Source: Nitratidesulfovibrio sp. SRB-5 (GTDB lineage: Bacteria; Desulfobacterota; Desulfovibrionia; Desulfovibrionales; Desulfovibrionaceae). From it: a stretch of DNA of 64,000 nucleotides. Each line of letters starts with the position of its first letter. Positions within the stretch are counted from its first letter, which is position 1. The DNA lies in contig NZ_JAIOTY010000004.1 in NCBI RefSeq assembly GCF_019931275.1, positions 1 to 64,000 on the forward strand, read 5' to 3'. The translations under genes and the position numbers were made by a program. Shown one piece after another: positions 61,051-64,000 of the stretch. The notes below the pieces were generated by a model. It ran no database searches and had not been told where the DNA came from. It worked only from the letters and a program-made list of their open reading frames with translations.

Positions 61051-64000
61051 GCGATCAGAATCCAAAACAAGTCGATCTTTGGGGTAATGCGGTTGAGAAG
61101 AGCGCAGCAGCCCCCAAGAAAAATGGACGAAAGTCAAAAGCCGACAAACAAACAGGGCTGCTCCCCGACAAGCTCGGCAAGGCGGTCAAATTGCCGGTGC
61201 CGGATTTCTCCGATCCGAATCGCAAGCCCACCTGCCTGGAGGCAGACTTTCCCATCGCGCAGATCAATGCTCTCTCCAATCTGGAAGGCAACGCGGGCAA
61301 GCCCATCTATCAGATGTCCAAATGGTGGGCGCGGCGGCGTTCCAGTGTTTTTCGCTCCATGCTGATTGCGGCGGCGACCGAGGCTCCGGCCGACCCCAAC
61401 GAGGCATCTAAACTTGTCTGGGACCATTACTACTGCAACCACCAGAAGGCAGGCTCCTTCAAGAATCTGAAGGTGCTGGATTGCTTCATGGGCGGCGGCA
61501 CCACTCTGGTGGAGGGCTCACGCCTCGGCATGCAGATGACCGGTGTAGATATCAACCCGGTGGCCTGGTTCGTCGTCAAGAACGAACTGGCCTGCAGCGA
61601 TCCGGAACAGGTCAAGGCCCTTTTTGAAGAGATCGAACGCCAGGTTAAACCCCAGATTCAGCCGTTCTATACAACCACCTGCCCGCGAGGCCACCAGGGG
61701 CGGTGGATTGACGTGGAAACCGGTGAAGCAGTCAGCCTCGATCCCATCGAGCTGCCTCCCGACCAGCGTTCCCGGTACCGCTGGGAAGGGCCGGAGGTCA
61801 TCTATACCTTCTGGGCCAAACATGGACCCTGCCAAGCCAAGGGCTGCGGCCATCGCACTCCGATTTTTCGCACACCGGTCATTGCCGAGAAAAAGCTCTC
61901 AACGGGTTACGCCGAGCTAACCTGCCCCGGCTGCGGCACGCTGTTTCATGCCGAACTGGGCGAGACTCGCATGGCCCCTGGTGCGGAGCGGATCATCGTG
62001 GAAGGCGACACCCCGTTCACCGAACTTACCCAGGATTTCGCCCGCCTGCTGAACGACTACGACAAGGGCAACGCCAACGACACCTGGGAACGGGCGTTGG
62101 CCTTGAAGGCGGCGACAGCGCAGGAACCAGGACTCCATTGCCCCCATTGCAGCACCTTTGCCGGGAAACGTCTGGCCGATGTCTTTGACCGTCATGCCCA
62201 GCCAGATCTCCGCGCTACCCCGCGCAAAAAAAAAGACTTCGCCCTCAAAAGCAAACCGGTACAGATGTACCTGCTCATACATCCCGAATGGATGAAGGGG
62301 GCATCGGGGTTTGTCGGCGAAGAGGAACTGGGCGGCTGGGCCGGTGCGCCTGCTGAAGCAACCTCGGATTGGTATGAAAAGCGGATGGAACATCTGCGCG
62401 TGATCGAGGTGCGCGGCAAATCCCTTCCCGACATAGTCACCTTGGCCGATGGGGCGGTGATCGAAACCGGTCAGGGAACCGTGCCGCGCCGAGCACATTT
62501 CACCTGTGCCGCCTGTGGCCGTGAAGGCAACATTCTTGAAACGGTGCGTCCCACAGAACACACTGCCCCGGTGGCAGCCTACACACTGCAATGCCATTGT
62601 CCGCAATGTGAGGCCGAGGGCTATACCTACGGGGGGCGTTATTTCAAAGCACCTGATGGATATGACATAAGACGTATAATCGAAACGGAAAAAGAATGGA
62701 GTAGACGCTCAGATAGCGATTTAGCTGAATACTGGCCAAAATCAGAATTGTGGGTTTCATACATGACTCACAAACTGAATGGCGGTATCCCGAATTGGGG
62801 ATACACACATTGGTGGAAGATGTTTAATCCTCGCCAGTTGTTGGTCCACACCCATCTTCTCAAGGCTATTACAGAAGCGCCAGAAGACGCTTGGCCGCTG
62901 GATGTTAGGGAACAAGCGCTTGGGGCTTTTCAGCAATATCTACGTAATCAGAACATGTTCTGTTTCTGGGATACCGGTTACGACAAATTGGTTCCCATGA
63001 TGTCTAACGCAAATTTCCATCCAAAGGCATTGGTGGTTGAAAATTGTGTTTTTCATAAAAGAGGAAGGGGAAACGTTGAATCCAACCAAGACACGGTTAT
63101 TTCAGGGCTTGAGTGGGCAAATAACCCTTGGGAATGTCTGTTGTTGCCCGAGACCGAAAAGGCGAAAGGTCAACGCCTTGAGTTAGGAGATCCGCTTATT
63201 CCCGGAAACGAGCCCTATTGCGGTTCATCCACGGACTTGTCGATGTTGGGCAACGAGCCGTTCGATCTGGTGATCACCGATCCACCGTTCGGAAACAACC
63301 TCTTCTACGCCGACCTTTCTGATTTCTTTTATGTCTGGCTTCGTCTGCCCCTTCGTAATTGGTATGCAGGATTGCCAGAAGCGGCCTACTTCGAACCGGA
63401 GCGCACCCCCCACAGCATGGAGGCGGTGGACAACTCGGTAGAGCATCCAGACGACCGGGAAGGCTACGAGAAAGAGCCTTTCATCGAATCGAAGCATCTG
63501 TCTCGCATTCAGGAACTCACTGGCGACGCTGCCCTGGCGGAGAAGGACCCGAATCCGCTCTATCGACCGCAACCCTCCAGTGATTTCTACAGCCAGACCC
63601 TGTCAGCCGTCTGGGCCGAGGCAGGCCGTCGCCTTAAAGATGGCGGCATCATGGCCTTTACCTTCCACCATAACGAGGATCAGGCCTGGATCGATATCCT
63701 TAAGGCCCTCTTCGACGCGGGCTATGTGCTGGTGGCGACCTATCCCATCCGCAGCGACGAGACCAAGGGCGATTCCGGAGCCTTTGGCAGCCGTAAGATC
63801 GAATACGACATCATCCACGTTTGTCGTAAACGCCTTGCTGCGCCCGAGGCGGTCAGCTGGGCGCGGATGCGCCGCTGGGTAAAAGAGGAGACGGTTCGGC
63901 TGAAGGATCTCCTTGAGCACACCCACGGCAAGACCTTGCCCGAATCCGACCTGCGGGTGATCCTGCGCGGCAAATCCCTTGAATTCTACTCCCGTCATTA
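61047..64000 (+). CDS. DUF1156 adenine-specific DNA methyltransferase (partial, runs off window)
   Basis: The first 984 codons are present without a stop. The N-terminus has the DUF1156 region (LEADFPIAQINALSN and YQMSKWWARRRSSVFRSM near 85-115). The SAM-binding motif is VLDCFMGGGTTLVEGSRLG near 140 and the catalytic motif is ITDPPFGNNLFY near 745. Between them are several zinc-ribbon cysteine pairs, such as LTCPGCG, LHCPHCS, FTCAACG and CHCPQC. The late part has GIMAFTFHHNEDQAW and YPIRSDETKGDSGAFGSRKI, seen in the same family. BREX type 3 uses a DUF1156 methyltransferase (PglXI), so this enzyme probably marks host DNA. A helicase or further genes may lie downstream. Confidence 0.82.
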   Translation, partial: MSDQNPKQVDLWGNAVEKSAAAPKKNGRKSKADKQTGLLPDKLGKAVKLPVPDFSDPNRKPTCLEADFPIAQINALSNLEGNAGKPIYQMSKWWARRRSSVFRSMLIAAATEAPADPNEASKLVWDHYYCNHQKAGSFKNLKVLDCFMGGGTTLVEGSRLGMQMTGVDINPVAWFVVKNELACSDPEQVKALFEEIERQVKPQIQPFYTTTCPRGHQGRWIDVETGEAVSLDPIELPPDQRSRYRWEGPEVIYTFWAKHGPCQAKGCGHRTPIFRTPVIAEKKLSTGYAELTCPGCGTLFHAELGETRMAPGAERIIVEGDTPFTELTQDFARLLNDYDKGNANDTWERALALKAATAQEPGLHCPHCSTFAGKRLADVFDRHAQPDLRATPRKKKDFALKSKPVQMYLLIHPEWMKGASGFVGEEELGGWAGAPAEATSDWYEKRMEHLRVIEVRGKSLPDIVTLADGAVIETGQGTVPRRAHFTCAACGREGNILETVRPTEHTAPVAAYTLQCHCPQCEAEGYTYGGRYFKAPDGYDIRRIIETEKEWSRRSDSDLAEYWPKSELWVSYMTHKLNGGIPNWGYTHWWKMFNPRQLLVHTHLLKAITEAPEDAWPLDVREQALGAFQQYLRNQNMFCFWDTGYDKLVPMMSNANFHPKALVVENCVFHKRGRGNVESNQDTVISGLEWANNPWECLLLPETEKAKGQRLELGDPLIPGNEPYCGSSTDLSMLGNEPFDLVITDPPFGNNLFYADLSDFFYVWLRLPLRNWYAGLPEAAYFEPERTPHSMEAVDNSVEHPDDREGYEKEPFIESKHLSRIQELTGDAALAEKDPNPLYRPQPSSDFYSQTLSAVWAEAGRRLKDGGIMAFTFHHNEDQAWIDILKALFDAGYVLVATYPIRSDETKGDSGAFGSRKIEYDIIHVCRKRLAAPEAVSWARMRRWVKEETVRLKDLLEHTHGKTLPESDLRVILRGKSLEFYSRH

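Overview
The window comes from a GC-rich deltaproteobacterial sulfate reducer, most likely of the Desulfovibrio/Nitratidesulfovibrio group. This rests on a Tat-exported iron superoxide dismutase, a bacterioferritin, small monoheme cytochromes c, many two-component systems, a TSUP permease pair and a type I-C CRISPR locus with a Desulfovibrio-style repeat. No database search was possible; all family names come from motifs read in the translations.

Region 1 (1-10274) looks like a 2-hydroxyacid or sulfonate utilisation neighbourhood. It holds the tail of a UxaA-like lyase, a three-gene tripartite tricarboxylate transporter (TTT), a TerC-type membrane protein, a LarA-type nickel-pincer racemase with its cofactor and catalytic residues, a chemoreceptor, an Ldh2-type dehydrogenase and a GntR/UTRA regulator. 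This set resembles sulfolactate catabolism (SuyAB, SlcHFG, ComC), but the substrate is not proven. Region 2 (10572-22392) is a dense signalling block. A sigma-54 response regulator and its kinase are on the minus strand. The plus strand carries two units in which single-domain response regulators sit beside large PEP-synthase-like proteins. One of these proteins keeps its ATP-grasp and phosphohistidine motifs; the other has lost both.

Region 3 (22676-32851) is ordinary chromosome: sodB, a TSUP permease with a small membrane partner, a phosphoglycolate-phosphatase-like HAD enzyme, a large hybrid histidine kinase, bfr and two related cytochromes c. Region 4 (33256-45059) is a complete type I-C CRISPR-Cas locus on the minus strand, in the order cas3-cas5c-cas8c-cas7-cas4-cas1-cas2-leader-array. 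The array has 58 identical repeats plus one degenerate leader-distal repeat.

Region 5 (45242-64000) is an integrative element whose other end lies outside the window. It starts at a displaced 3' fragment of tRNA-Leu(UAA), still followed by the original tRNA terminator, and a tyrosine integrase lies beside it. Next comes a minus-strand series of genes: ERF recombinase, Cas4/RecB-like nuclease, MoxR/CobS-type AAA ATPase, WGR protein, DUF3150 protein, Fic protein and a protein joining an HExxH motif to a VWA domain. Phage tail-gene remnants follow, and then a translationally coupled plus-strand operon of a DUF499-like ATPase, a PglZ-like protein and a DUF1156 DNA methyltransferase that runs off the window. 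This last operon looks like a BREX-related phage-defence system, so two defence loci flank the tRNA-derived junction.
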